A stretch of 64,000 bases of DNA from Clostridiales bacterium (GTDB lineage: Bacteria; Bacillota; Clostridia; Christensenellales; Aristaeellaceae): assembly GCA_015056315.1 (NCBI GenBank), contig SVGN01000007.1:31098-95097 (forward strand). Reading direction: 5' to 3'. This document shows, piece by piece, positions 16,316 through 24,332 of the stretch; position 1 is the stretch's first letter, and every line of letters starts with the position of its first letter. The notes below the pieces were generated by a model that saw nothing but the letters and a program-made list of their open reading frames with translations, did no database searches and was not told where the DNA came from. The position numbers and the translations under genes are program-made.

Positions 16316-16344
16316 TTGAATGCCGTCCCCGCTTTTGCTATGAT
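16316..16344 (+). promoter_or_regulatory. Promoter of the ATP-grasp gene pair
   Basis: TTGAAT (16316-16321), a 17-base spacer and TATGAT (16339-16344). The start codon is about 48 bases downstream. No equally good promoter is visible for the divergent gene. Confidence 0.75.
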
Positions 16345-16392
16345 AGGATGCGTACCGGGAGCTTAGGTACACTACGCCTGTGAGGTGAGGGT

Positions 16393-17262
16393 ATGATCCG
16401 TGGTCTGTTGGTGGTGAACGCCTTTTTGCGCACCGGCAAATTCGATGAGCTGTATACATTTCTTTCCGAGGCTGCCGAGGCAGAGGGGCTCTGCCTGGAG
16501 GTAATGACCAATGCAGAGCTGGTCTGTGCCCTTGCAGGTGACTTCCGGCCCGAAGACTATACCTTTGTGGTCTATTGGGATAAGGACATCCTTCTGGCGC
16601 AGCGGCTGGAGCAGCTGGGCATGCGGCTGTTCAACAGCGCCCGCAGCATTGCCCTGTGCGATGATAAATCCCTTACATGGCTGGCGCTGGCCCAGAGCGG
16701 GCTGCCCATGCCCCGCACCATACCGGCCCCCAAGACCTTTCCCGCCATCGGTTACCCCACGCTGGATTTTGCCGCCAGGATCGGGCGGGAGCTGGGTTAC
16801 CCTGTGGTAGTAAAGGAATGCTGCGGCTCCTTCGGGCAGCAGGTCTACCTGTGCCAAAATGAGGAGGAACTGCTGCAAAAGACCGCTGCGCTGGCCGGGG
16901 TGCCCATCCTGTACCAGCAGGCGATCACCGAAAGCATGGGGCGGGATGTGCGCATCAATGTGGTGGGCGGCAGGGTGGTGGCCTCCATCCTGCGGCAGAG
17001 CACCGGGGGCGATTTCCGCAGCAACCTGACACTGGGCGGTACCATGGCCCCCTATACCCCCACCGAAGCGGAAGCACAGCTGGCTCTGCGCGCCACCCAG
17101 CTTCTGGGGCTGGATTTTGCCGGGGTGGACGTGCTCTTCGGCAAAAACGGCCCCCTGCTCTGCGAGGTGAACAGCAACGCCCATTTCAAGACCACACTGG
17201 CCTGCACGGGCGTGAACATGGCGCAGCACATTATGCACTATATAAAGGAACAGCTCAGGTGA
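16393..17262 (+). CDS. RimK-like ATP-grasp ligase, first of a pair
   Basis: 289 residues; the start has GAGGTGAGG upstream. It shows the ATP-grasp plan: a pre-ATP domain ending in DDKSLTWLALAQSGLPMPRT, the ATP-binding lysine region PVVVKECCGSFGQQV, RINVVGGRVVASILRQ, the SNLTLGG loop and the metal-binding end GVDVLFGKNGPLLCEVNSNA. These enzymes join a carboxylate to an amine using ATP. RimK adds glutamates to a ribosomal protein, and relatives make peptides or cofactors. Its substrate cannot be read from the sequence. The next gene overlaps it by 4 bases and encodes a second enzyme of the same fold. Confidence 0.88.
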   Translation: MIRGLLVVNAFLRTGKFDELYTFLSEAAEAEGLCLEVMTNAELVCALAGDFRPEDYTFVVYWDKDILLAQRLEQLGMRLFNSARSIALCDDKSLTWLALAQSGLPMPRTIPAPKTFPAIGYPTLDFAARIGRELGYPVVVKECCGSFGQQVYLCQNEEELLQKTAALAGVPILYQQAITESMGRDVRINVVGGRVVASILRQSTGGDFRSNLTLGGTMAPYTPTEAEAQLALRATQLLGLDFAGVDVLFGKNGPLLCEVNSNAHFKTTLACTGVNMAQHIMHYIKEQLR

Positions 17263-18125
17263 AGCAGATGAAAACATGCTGGCTTTTGTACGATGCCCCC
17301 GACCTTTCGGTCAACCGGGATTTTGCCGCTATGATGCGGGAATATGGTCTGCGCTACGGGCTGGATGTGGAGGCAGTCACCCTCGACCGGCTCACCCTTG
17401 GCATGGACGGCAGCGGGCAGCCCTATGCCCTGCTGGACGGGCAGCCCGCCAGGCCCGATGCGGTGCTGGCCCGCATGCGGCTGGATCTGGTCAGCGAGCA
17501 CCTGGAGCGGATGGGCATACCGGTCTTCAACAACAGCAGGGTATGCCGCATCTGCAACGACAAGCGGCGCACCCACCTGTTTTTGCAGGGGCTGCCCATG
17601 GCAGATACGGTATTCCTGACCGATGCCTGCCAGCAGCCGGGGGCTCTGCCCCGGGTGCTGAAGCCCGCCGACGGCCACGGCGGCGAGGCGGTGCAGCTGA
17701 TCGAAACCGAGGCCCAATGGCTGGCTGCTTCGGAAGCCCTGCACAAAGGCGGCCTCCGGCCTGCGCTGCACCAGGCGGTAGCCGGGAAGCCCGGCTGCGA
17801 CCTGCGGGTGTACGTGCTCTTCGGGCAGATCCTGGCCGGGGTGATGCGCACCGCCAAAGAGGGCGTGGTGAGCAACTTCAAGCTGGGCGGCCATGTGGCG
17901 CTGCACACCCTTACCGATGCCGAACGTGCGCTGGCCCAGGCGGTGATCGACCGCTTTGAGGCGGCGGGCGCGCCCCTGTGCATGGCCGGGGTGGATCTGC
18001 TCTATGACGAGGCAGGCCCCCTGATCAGCGAAGTGGAGGATGTGGTGGGCAGCCGGATGCTCTACAAGGTATCGGACATCGACCTGGCAGACCTGTACCT
18101 GCAGGGCATCGCCGAGCGGCTGTAA
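17259..18125 (+). CDS. RimK-like ATP-grasp ligase, second of a pair
   Basis: 288 residues from a GTG at 17259 that overlaps the previous stop; an ATG at 17268 with AGGTGA upstream is an equally good start. It shares the family plan with the first enzyme: [59 protein letters not shown] and [18 protein letters not shown]. In the last motif the usual EVN is EVED, so one metal or ATP ligand differs from its neighbour. The two may act one after the other or as a heterodimer. The product is unknown. A promoter for glyQS begins 46 bases after the stop. Confidence 0.85.
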   Translation: MKQMKTCWLLYDAPDLSVNRDFAAMMREYGLRYGLDVEAVTLDRLTLGMDGSGQPYALLDGQPARPDAVLARMRLDLVSEHLERMGIPVFNNSRVCRICNDKRRTHLFLQGLPMADTVFLTDACQQPGALPRVLKPADGHGGEAVQLIETEAQWLAASEALHKGGLRPALHQAVAGKPGCDLRVYVLFGQILAGVMRTAKEGVVSNFKLGGHVALHTLTDAERALAQAVIDRFEAAGAPLCMAGVDLLYDEAGPLISEVEDVVGSRMLYKVSDIDLADLYLQGIAERL

Positions 18126-18170
18126 ACCGCCCGCAGGTGCTGGTTTTCTGCTGTACAGCCGGGAAAACCC

Positions 18171-18199
18171 TTGACATTTACCCCCTGTACGGCTATGAT
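18171..18199 (+). promoter_or_regulatory. Promoter of glyQS
   Basis: TTGACA (18171-18176), a 17-base spacer and TATGAT (18194-18199). The leader is only about 33 bases, too short for a T-box. Confidence 0.88.
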
Positions 18200-18238
18200 G
18201 AAACAGATTACGATTATTTACCAGGGGAGGCACTTCCA

Positions 18239-19618
18239 ATGGCAGCTTTGACTATGGACAAGTTGGTTGCGCTCTGTAAGGGGCGCGGTTTTATCTATCC
18301 CGGCAGCGAGATCTACGGCGGTCTGGCCAACAGCTGGGACTACGGCCCTCTGGGCGTTGAGTTCAAGAACAACGTCAAGAAGGCCTGGTGGCAGAAGTTT
18401 GTTCAGGAAAGCAAGTACAACGTAGGTCTGGACGCCGCCATCCTCATGAACCGTGAGGTGTGGGTAGCATCCGGTCACGTGGGCGGCTTCAACGATCCCC
18501 TGATGGATTGCAAGGCCTGCAAGGCCCGTTTCCGTGCCGATAAGCTGATCGAAGACTTCACCGAGGGCGCTGAGACCGGCGACGGCTGGACCAACGCCGA
18601 GCTGGAAGCCTACATCAACGAGCACGACATCGTCTGCCCCACCTGCGGCAAGAAGGATTTCACCGGCATCCGTCAGTTCAACCTGATGTTCAAGACCCAT
18701 GCGGGCGTTACCGAGAACTCCACCAACGAGATCTACCTGCGCCCCGAGACCGCCCAGGGCATCTTCGTCAACTTCCAGAACGTGATGCGCGCCACCCGCA
18801 AGAAGCTGCCCGCCGGCATTGCCCAGATCGGTAAGAGCTTCCGTAACGAGATCACCCCCGGCAACTTCATCTTCCGTGTGCGCGAGTTCGAGCAGATGGA
18901 GCTGGAGTTCTTCTGCAAGCCCGGCGAGGATCTTGAGTGGTTCAACTACTGGCGCGCCTTCTGCCGCGATTGGCTGCTGAGCCTCGGCATCAAGGAAGAG
19001 AGCCTGCGCCTGCGCGACCACGAGCCCGAGAAGCTGGCCTTCTACTCCAAGGCGACCACCGACTTTGAGTACCTTTTCCCCTTCGGCTGGGGCGAGCTGT
19101 GGGGCATTGCCGACCGCACCGACTACGACCTTACCCAGCACCAGAACCATTCCGGCAAGGGTATGGAGTACATGGACCCCACCACCAACGAGAAGTTCGT
19201 GCCCTACTGCATCGAGCCCTCTCTGGGTGTGGATCGTATGGTGCTTGCCTTCCTGTGCAACGCTTACGAAGAAGAAGAGCTGGAGGGCGGCGATGTGCGC
19301 ACCGTGCTGCACCTGCATCCTGCGCTGGCTCCCTACAAGTGCGCTGTGCTGCCCCTGCAGAAGAACAAGCTGGGCGGCCTGGCCACCGAGATCTACGAGA
19401 AGCTGGCCAAGCACTTCATGGTGGAGTACGACGAGACCGGCTCCATCGGCAAGCGCTACCGCCGCCAGGACGAGATCGGTACTCCCTTCTGCATCTGCGT
19501 AGACTTCGAGACCGAAGAGACCCAGTCCGTCACCGTGCGCGACCGCGACACCATGACCCAGGAGCGCGTCAAGATCGAGGATCTGCCCGCTTACATCCAG
19601 AGCAAGATGGAGTTCTGA
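18239..19618 (+). CDS. glyQS: Glycyl-tRNA synthetase, dimeric type
   Basis: 459 residues from the ATG at 18239, which follows GGGGAGG. An upstream in-frame start would include the promoter, so it is rejected. It is a class II synthetase of the single-chain type: Cys91, Cys94, Cys133 and Cys136 form a likely zinc site. Motif 2 is [20 protein letters not shown], motif 3 is [14 protein letters not shown], and the anticodon-binding domain is at the end. It charges tRNA-Gly. It is a single-gene transcript with its own promoter and terminator. Confidence 0.97.
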   Translation: MAALTMDKLVALCKGRGFIYPGSEIYGGLANSWDYGPLGVEFKNNVKKAWWQKFVQESKYNVGLDAAILMNREVWVASGHVGGFNDPLMDCKACKARFRADKLIEDFTEGAETGDGWTNAELEAYINEHDIVCPTCGKKDFTGIRQFNLMFKTHAGVTENSTNEIYLRPETAQGIFVNFQNVMRATRKKLPAGIAQIGKSFRNEITPGNFIFRVREFEQMELEFFCKPGEDLEWFNYWRAFCRDWLLSLGIKEESLRLRDHEPEKLAFYSKATTDFEYLFPFGWGELWGIADRTDYDLTQHQNHSGKGMEYMDPTTNEKFVPYCIEPSLGVDRMVLAFLCNAYEEEELEGGDVRTVLHLHPALAPYKCAVLPLQKNKLGGLATEIYEKLAKHFMVEYDETGSIGKRYRRQDEIGTPFCICVDFETEETQSVTVRDRDTMTQERVKIEDLPAYIQSKMEF

Positions 19619-19632
19619 TCCTGCTGAATAGT

Positions 19633-19672
19633 AAACGCCCGTTCCAGCCAATATGGATGGAACGGGCGTTTT
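19633..19672 (+). terminator. Terminator after glyQS
   Basis: A 14-bp stem AAACGCCCGTTCCA with its complement, followed by TTTCG. Confidence 0.85.
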
Positions 19673-19683
19673 CGTATGCGCTG

Positions 19684-19719
19684 AAAAACCTCCGACCCGG
19701 TGCTGCCGGATCGGAGGTT
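19684..19719 (-). terminator. Terminator after the HtrA-like gene
   Basis: On the minus strand a stem AACCTCCGA / TCGGAGGTT with further pairing inside (CCGG) leads into TTTTT. It lies 9 bases past the stop codon. Confidence 0.82.
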
Positions 19720-19727
19720 CTGTTCTG

Positions 19728-21011
19728 TTACTGTGCCACGCTGTCCAGAATGGCCAACTCAACGACCATATCCATGTATTCGCCCTCGGGGATATCATCG
19801 AAGGTCTCCATATCGTTGAGGCCCTCCACACGGTACACCTTTACGTTGGCGGTATCGCCTGCCTGCTTGTTCTGCAGGAGGTTGATCATCTCCGTGGTGC
19901 TCTTGACCACGGTACCATCGATCTCCACCACGATATCACCGGCCACCAGACCGGCCTTCTCGGCGGGGGAGCCTGCCTCCACCTCGGTGATATACGCACC
20001 GTTGGGCAGGATGCCGTTGGCCACGGCATACAGCTTGGGGTTCAGATTGGCCACCGTTACGCCGATACGGGGCTTTTCGGCAGTGGTCAGGGTGTTGCCG
20101 CTCTGCTGGCTGGCCTGTGCCTCGGGGGTCTTGCCGCTGAGCACATCCTCCAGAAGGGGCTTGGCCACATTGATCGGGATGGCCATACCGATGCCCTCCA
20201 CAGAGGTGGCGGACATGTAGCTGCCGGTGTACTTCATAGAAGGCACGCCGATCAGCTCACCGGCCACGTTGAACATACCGCCGCCGCTGTTGCCTGCATT
20301 GATGGCAGCATCGGTCTGGATCATCAGGTTAACGCTCTCGATACGGCGGCCGTACAGGTCGGTGGTGGAATTGGTGATCTCCCGGTTCAGCGCAGACACG
20401 ATGCCCACCGTAGTGGTGCCGGTAAAGCTGAGGGGGTTGCCGATGCAGATGGCCCAGTCGCCTACGTTGAGCAGGTCGCTGTCGCCCAGCACAACGGGCT
20501 GGACGGGGAAATCGCCCTGGATCTTGAGCACGGCCAGATCCAGCGACTCATCGGAGCCCGCCAGGATCGCTTCGTAAGCATCCTCACCGGAGGTGACCTC
20601 CAGGCGGGTGGCATCCTCTACCACGTGGAAGTTGGTGAGCACATAGCCGGGAGCCACCACCACGCCGCTGCCGCTGCCTGCCAGCACCTCTTCGGGCTCC
20701 CGGTCACGGTCGCTGCCGTAGGGGTAGCCATAGCCGTAGCCAAAGCCGAAATCGAAGGGGAAGCCAAAGCTGCCGTAGCTGTCGTAACCGGTAGACATGG
20801 CGTAGTTGTTAACGCCCACTACGCTGCCGTGCACCTTGTTGACTGCCTCGGTAAAGGGGCTTGCCACCACGGTAGCGCCCTGAGACAGGGTAACGCTCTC
20901 TGCACCCGCAACGGTGTACTGCTGAAGCAGGGAGGTGCCCAGGCTGATGGCCAGCGCAAGGGTCAAAACAATGGAAAGGGTACGGAAAAACTTTTGTTTG
21001 TTGTTCATCAT
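19728..21011 (-). CDS. HtrA/DegP-like membrane-anchored serine protease with PDZ domain
   Basis: 427 residues from the ATG at 21011 (AAGGAGG upstream). An N-terminal membrane anchor (about 10-30) is followed by a trypsin-like domain with catalytic His129 (NFHVVED), Asp158 (SLDLAVLK) and Ser242 (NAGNSGGG). A PDZ domain (GAYITEVEAGSPAEKAGLVA) follows. Before the protease domain, residues 75-100 are almost entirely Gly, Tyr and Phe (FGFGYGYGYPYG), an unusual linker. It probably performs protein quality control outside the membrane. It is a single-gene unit. Confidence 0.93.
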   Translation of the reverse strand: MMNNKQKFFRTLSIVLTLALAISLGTSLLQQYTVAGAESVTLSQGATVVASPFTEAVNKVHGSVVGVNNYAMSTGYDSYGSFGFPFDFGFGYGYGYPYGSDRDREPEEVLAGSGSGVVVAPGYVLTNFHVVEDATRLEVTSGEDAYEAILAGSDESLDLAVLKIQGDFPVQPVVLGDSDLLNVGDWAICIGNPLSFTGTTTVGIVSALNREITNSTTDLYGRRIESVNLMIQTDAAINAGNSGGGMFNVAGELIGVPSMKYTGSYMSATSVEGIGMAIPINVAKPLLEDVLSGKTPEAQASQQSGNTLTTAEKPRIGVTVANLNPKLYAVANGILPNGAYITEVEAGSPAEKAGLVAGDIVVEIDGTVVKSTTEMINLLQNKQAGDTANVKVYRVEGLNDMETFDDIPEGEYMDMVVELAILDSVAQ

Positions 21012-21116
21012 GTAGTGATCCCTCCTTACTACAGCTTTATGATAACACAGAGATTTGTCCATTCTGTGAACAGAGGGTAAATAGCGTTTGCACAATCCAC
21101 AAACAAGCGTTTACAT

Positions 21117-22478
21117 TCACTTGTTTGCAGCCTGCTCCTGCTCGATGGCATAGATGGCCATGGCGCACTCCAGGCGCTTCTGCTCCAGGCGGCACTCCAT
21201 CTCGTAGGGCTTGGAGATATCGCCGTTGAAGGCATGGGCATTGGCAGCGCAGCCGCCGCTGCAATAGAAGCGTGCCCAGCATTTTGCGCACTTATCCTTA
21301 TTGAGCACGTTGTTCTGCTGGAATTTGCGCTGGATCTCCCGGTCGAAGCTGCCATCCACCACAGAGCCCATCTGCATGCCTTCGCGGCCCACAAACTGGT
21401 GGCAGGGGTAGATATCGCCATCGGCGGTAACGGCTACATACTCGTTGCCGCTGCCGCAGCCGGTGAGGCGCTTTTTGAGGCAGGGGCCGCCGGTCAGATC
21501 CACCATAAAGTGGAAGAAGCTGAACCACTTGCCCTCCCGGCGGTACTTGATGTACTCCCGGCCCAGCCGCTCGTACTCATCATACACGGTGGGCAGGTCG
21601 CTCTCCTTGATGGCGTAGGGACACTTTTCATCGGTGACCACGGGCTCGATGGAGAGCTGCTCAAAGCCCAGATCGGCCAGGTGCAGCACATCGTTGCCAA
21701 AATCCAGATTGTAGCCGGTAAAGGTGCCGCGCAGGTAATAGCGCTGCTGGCCGCGCTTTTCCACGAACTTCTTGGCCCGGTCGATGATCAGGTCGTAGCT
21801 GCCCTTGCCGTTGGGGGTGGGGCGCATACGGTCGTGCACCTCCCGGCGGCCATCGATAGAGATGACCACGTTATCCATCTCGGCGTTGAGGAAATCCATC
21901 ATTTCCTCGTTGAGCAGCACCGCATTGGTGGTGGTGGTGAACTTGAACACCTTGCCATGCTTCTTTTCCAGCTCGCGGCCATAGGCAACTACATCCTTGA
22001 TGACCTGGAAATTCATCAGCGGTTCGCCGCCGAAGAAGTCTACCTCCAGGTTCTTGCGGTTGCCGCTGTGGGCCACCAGCCAATCCAGCGCCTTGCGGCC
22101 CGTCTCGGCAGAGAGCATGGTGCGGCTGGCCATATGGTATTCGCCGGTATCGGCAAAGCAATATTTGCAGCGCAGGTTGCAATCGTGGGCCACCAGCAGG
22201 CACATGGCCTTTACCACGCCGGTATCCACAGGCTCTACGTGGCTGTAGTCGTCGTCGGTGTTCAGGTAGCCCATCTCCATGAGCTGTTTGAGCTCGGCGA
22301 CGGTCTCCTCCACCTCGGTCTTATCGTACTTGTGGGCAAGGGCGGCGGCCACATCCGCGTCCGCATCCTCTACCAGCATAGCAAGGGCATCGTAAGCGAT
22401 GGCATCCAGCGACAGAACAGCGCCGCTGCCCACATCCAGCGCCATGCGCTTGCCGAGGGATTCAAACAAATGGATCAT
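21117..22478 (-). CDS. scfB: SCIFF peptide maturase, radical SAM with SPASM domain
   Basis: 453 residues from the ATG at 22478 (AGGAG upstream). The radical-SAM cluster motif is C100-x3-C104-x2-C107 (CNLRCKYC). An N-terminal precursor-recognition region precedes it, and the cysteine-rich SPASM end holds auxiliary clusters (CLKKRLTGCGSGNEY, YPCHQFVG, CAKCWARFYCSGGCAAN). Known members form thioether cross-links in the SCIFF peptide. The peptide gene lies just upstream, separated by a terminator-like hairpin. The pair is nearly universal in Clostridia, though its biological role is not settled. Confidence 0.95.
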   Translation of the reverse strand: MIHLFESLGKRMALDVGSGAVLSLDAIAYDALAMLVEDADADVAAALAHKYDKTEVEETVAELKQLMEMGYLNTDDDYSHVEPVDTGVVKAMCLLVAHDCNLRCKYCFADTGEYHMASRTMLSAETGRKALDWLVAHSGNRKNLEVDFFGGEPLMNFQVIKDVVAYGRELEKKHGKVFKFTTTTNAVLLNEEMMDFLNAEMDNVVISIDGRREVHDRMRPTPNGKGSYDLIIDRAKKFVEKRGQQRYYLRGTFTGYNLDFGNDVLHLADLGFEQLSIEPVVTDEKCPYAIKESDLPTVYDEYERLGREYIKYRREGKWFSFFHFMVDLTGGPCLKKRLTGCGSGNEYVAVTADGDIYPCHQFVGREGMQMGSVVDGSFDREIQRKFQQNNVLNKDKCAKCWARFYCSGGCAANAHAFNGDISKPYEMECRLEQKRLECAMAIYAIEQEQAANK

Positions 22479-22512
22479 GCTTCTTCTCTCCTTATTGACC
22501 ACGGGGAAAACC

Positions 22513-22554
22513 AAAAAAGCACCGCATGGCAGCAAGTGCTCATGCGGTAGCTTT
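22513..22554 (-). terminator. Terminator/attenuator between the SCIFF peptide and maturase genes
   Basis: On the minus strand GCTACCGCATG pairs with CATGCGGTGC and is followed by six T. It lies 14 bases past the peptide stop. It should let most transcripts end after the peptide gene, so more peptide than enzyme is made. Confidence 0.82.
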
Positions 22555-22567
22555 TCATGAATGGAAA

Positions 22568-22762
22568 TTACTTGCCAAAGGAATGGTTCACCTTGCCATC
22601 GCGGCCGGCGAGGATCTGGTTTTCCTTATTGGCGCAGCTCTGATTGGCTACAGTGCAGCTGGTCTTGCAGGCGCTCTGGCAGGAGCTCTGGCACTCGCCG
22701 CAGCCACCATGGGCCAGGGACTGACGCAGGCAGGGCTGAGAAACGGTCTGAATATGCTTCAT
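22568..22762 (-). CDS. scfA: SCIFF peptide (six-cysteine RiPP precursor), extended form
   Basis: 64 residues from the ATG at 22762 (GGAGGGAAC upstream). The family core is plain: MKHIQTV at the start, then CGECQSSCQSACKTSCTVAN. Six cysteines at 21, 24, 28, 32, 36 and 43 match the SCIFF pattern. There is one more at position 11, and about 20 residues (ENQILAGRDGKVNHSFGK) follow the last cysteine, where typical SCIFF peptides stop soon after it. It is the substrate of the adjacent radical-SAM maturase. Confidence 0.95.
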   Translation of the reverse strand: MKHIQTVSQPCLRQSLAHGGCGECQSSCQSACKTSCTVANQSCANKENQILAGRDGKVNHSFGK

Positions 22763-22808
22763 AATGATTGTTCCCTCCATGAAATTCGTTGGGGTTATTA
22801 TCAAAACA

Positions 22809-22837
22809 ATTATACATGATAGCCACCGCTATTTCAA
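22809..22837 (-). promoter_or_regulatory. Promoter of the SCIFF operon
   Basis: On the minus strand TTGAAA (22832-22837), a 17-base spacer and TATAAT (22809-22814). Confidence 0.88.
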
Positions 22838-22850
22838 GAGGGAACAGGGA

Positions 22851-22959
22851 AAAAACCTCCCCACTTTCGCAAAAGCAGGATTTTTCGCCCCTCTCTGCCG
22901 AAACAGCCATCCTGCCCGCCGCACTCCCCCACTGCCGCCTGTGCATCCGGGGAGGTTTT
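22851..22959. other. Structured intergenic element, possible small RNA
   Basis: AAAACCTCCCC (22852-22862) pairs perfectly over 11 bp with GGGGAGGTTTT (22949-22959). Inside, GCAGGAT (22875-22881) pairs with ATCCTGC (22909-22915). On the minus strand the 3' arm continues into a T run, as in an intrinsic terminator. The element fills the space between the tRNA promoter and the SCIFF promoter. Confidence 0.45.
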
Positions 22960-22972
22960 CTGAAAAAAAACG

Positions 22973-23001
22973 TTGACAAACCGTGAGACCTTCTGTATAA
23001 T
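22973..23001 (+). promoter_or_regulatory. Promoter of tRNA-Leu
   Basis: TTGACA (22973-22978), a 17-base spacer and TATAAT (22996-23001): fully consensus. The tRNA begins 26 bases later. Confidence 0.9.
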
Positions 23002-23027
23002 AAACGATGTTGTCAGCAAGGCAGCAT

Positions 23028-23112
23028 GCGATCGTGGCGGAATTGGCATACGCGCACGTTTGAGGGGCGTGTTCTTAACCGAGTACGGGTTCAAGTCCCG
23101 TCGATCGCACCA
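23028..23112 (+). tRNA. tRNA-Leu (anticodon GAG)
   Basis: 85 bases with CCA encoded. The acceptor GCGATCG pairs with CGATCGC. The anticodon loop TTGAGGG gives GAG, the long variable arm typical of leucine tRNAs is present, and the T arm is ACGGG-TTCAAGT-CCCGT. It reads CUC and CUU codons. Confidence 0.96.
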
Positions 23113-23113
23113 G

Positions 23114-23145
23114 ATCGAGTGTTCAAACGAACACTCGATTTTTTA
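23114..23145 (+). terminator. Terminator after tRNA-Leu
   Basis: An 11-bp stem ATCGAGTGTTC / GAACACTCGAT, loop AAAC, followed by a T run. Confidence 0.92.
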
Positions 23146-23266
23146 TTGCCCACACCCCAGCTGTGCCCGGGTCCCTTCTGCCCCGGCTGGACGAGCACAG
23201 CCCTGAAATGGTATAATGCCCAAGACGATACCCACGCATCCCGGGCTAAGGATGGAGGTACACCCC

Positions 23267-24121
23267 TTGAACATAAAGACCCTGACCGGCATACTGCAAA
23301 ACGACCTTTCCCTGCTGGCCTGCCCCCGCTGCGGGCAGCCGTTTTCGCTCAATGGGGGCAGCCTCCGGTGCAATGGCAACCATTGCTACGATCTGGCCGC
23401 CAAGGGCTATGTGAACCTTGCCCCCCAGCGCGACCAGAGCAAGGAAAAATACGATGCGGCGCTGTTCGAAAGCCGCAGCGTGGTGCTGGAAAGCGGCTTC
23501 TATGCCCCGGTGCTGGAGGCTGTTGCCCAGCTGCTTTCCGCCCGTTTTGGCGATGCCCCTTTCTCCCTGCTGGATGCAGGCTGCGGCGAGGGCTACTATG
23601 CCCGCAGCCTTGCGGGGCGTTTTCCCCAAAGCCGTGTGATCGGCATCGACCTGAGCCGGGACGGCATCCTGGCTGCTGCCCGGAAGCCCGGCAATGTGCT
23701 TTGGCTGGTGGCCGACCTGAAGCAGCTGCCTCTTGGCGACGAGCGCATCGACGTGGTGCTGGATGTGCTCACCCCGGCCAGCTACGATGCCTTCCGGCGG
23801 GTGCTGAAGCCCGGCGGCGAGCTGATCAAGGTGATCCCGGACAGTGACTATCTCTGCGAGATCCGCTCCGCATTCCAGCCCTACCTGCGGCAGGAGGGCT
23901 ACAGCAACCGGCAGGTGCTGGAGCATCTGGGCAAGCATGCGCAGATCCTGGAGCAGCGTGAGGTGCGCTCGACTCTGCCCCTCACCCCGGAGCAGGCCAG
24001 TGCCTTCCTGCGCATGACTCCCATGGGCTTCTCCGTGCCCGAAGCGGTGCTGGAGGAGACCCGCCTTGATGAGATCACCCTGCATTTACAGGTGATCCGC
24101 TGCAGGTTCGGAGACGAATGA
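23267..24121 (+). CDS. RlmA-like 23S rRNA guanine-N1 methyltransferase
   Basis: 284 residues from a TTG at 23267 placed 7 bases after GGAGGT; an ATG at 23252 lacks a good ribosome site. The N-terminal zinc finger (CPRCGQPFSLNGGSLRCNGN, then HCYDLAAKGYVNL) and the SAM motif LLDAGCGEGYYARSL are those of RlmA proteins. These methylate helix 35 of 23S rRNA (G745 or G748) and can affect macrolide or mycinamicin sensitivity. The exact target base cannot be read from the sequence. Confidence 0.88.
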   Translation: MNIKTLTGILQNDLSLLACPRCGQPFSLNGGSLRCNGNHCYDLAAKGYVNLAPQRDQSKEKYDAALFESRSVVLESGFYAPVLEAVAQLLSARFGDAPFSLLDAGCGEGYYARSLAGRFPQSRVIGIDLSRDGILAAARKPGNVLWLVADLKQLPLGDERIDVVLDVLTPASYDAFRRVLKPGGELIKVIPDSDYLCEIRSAFQPYLRQEGYSNRQVLEHLGKHAQILEQREVRSTLPLTPEQASAFLRMTPMGFSVPEAVLEETRLDEITLHLQVIRCRFGDE

Positions 24122-24187
24122 AGCAAAGAGGCTCCCCGGCGGGTCGGATACCCTCTCCCCGCAGCCAAAACCGCAAGACAAACAGCG

Positions 24188-24224
24188 TGAGCATCCGGCA
24201 TAAAGCCGGATGCTCATTTTTGAA
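24188..24224 (+). terminator. Terminator after the rlmA-like gene
   Basis: A 12-bp perfect stem TGAGCATCCGGC / GCCGGATGCTCA, loop ATAAA, followed by TTTTTG. The next 110 bases show nothing I can identify. Confidence 0.88.
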
Positions 24225-24332
24225 TGCCGGTTTGCCGACCATCCTTTCTCTCGTGGCCCGGAGCATGCCCGGCGATACAGAGGGCGGCACTGCCCTGCCT
24301 GTCTGCGGTGCCATACGCAGCCCTGCTTTTCC

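Noticed and set aside
14908..18125. Insertion by a mobile element as the source of the ATP-grasp region
   Set aside because: I found no transposase, integrase, terminal repeats or tRNA boundary, and its promoters and ribosome sites look like those of its neighbours.
18200..18238. A T-box leader before glyQS
   Set aside because: Only about 33 bases separate the predicted start of transcription from the ATG.
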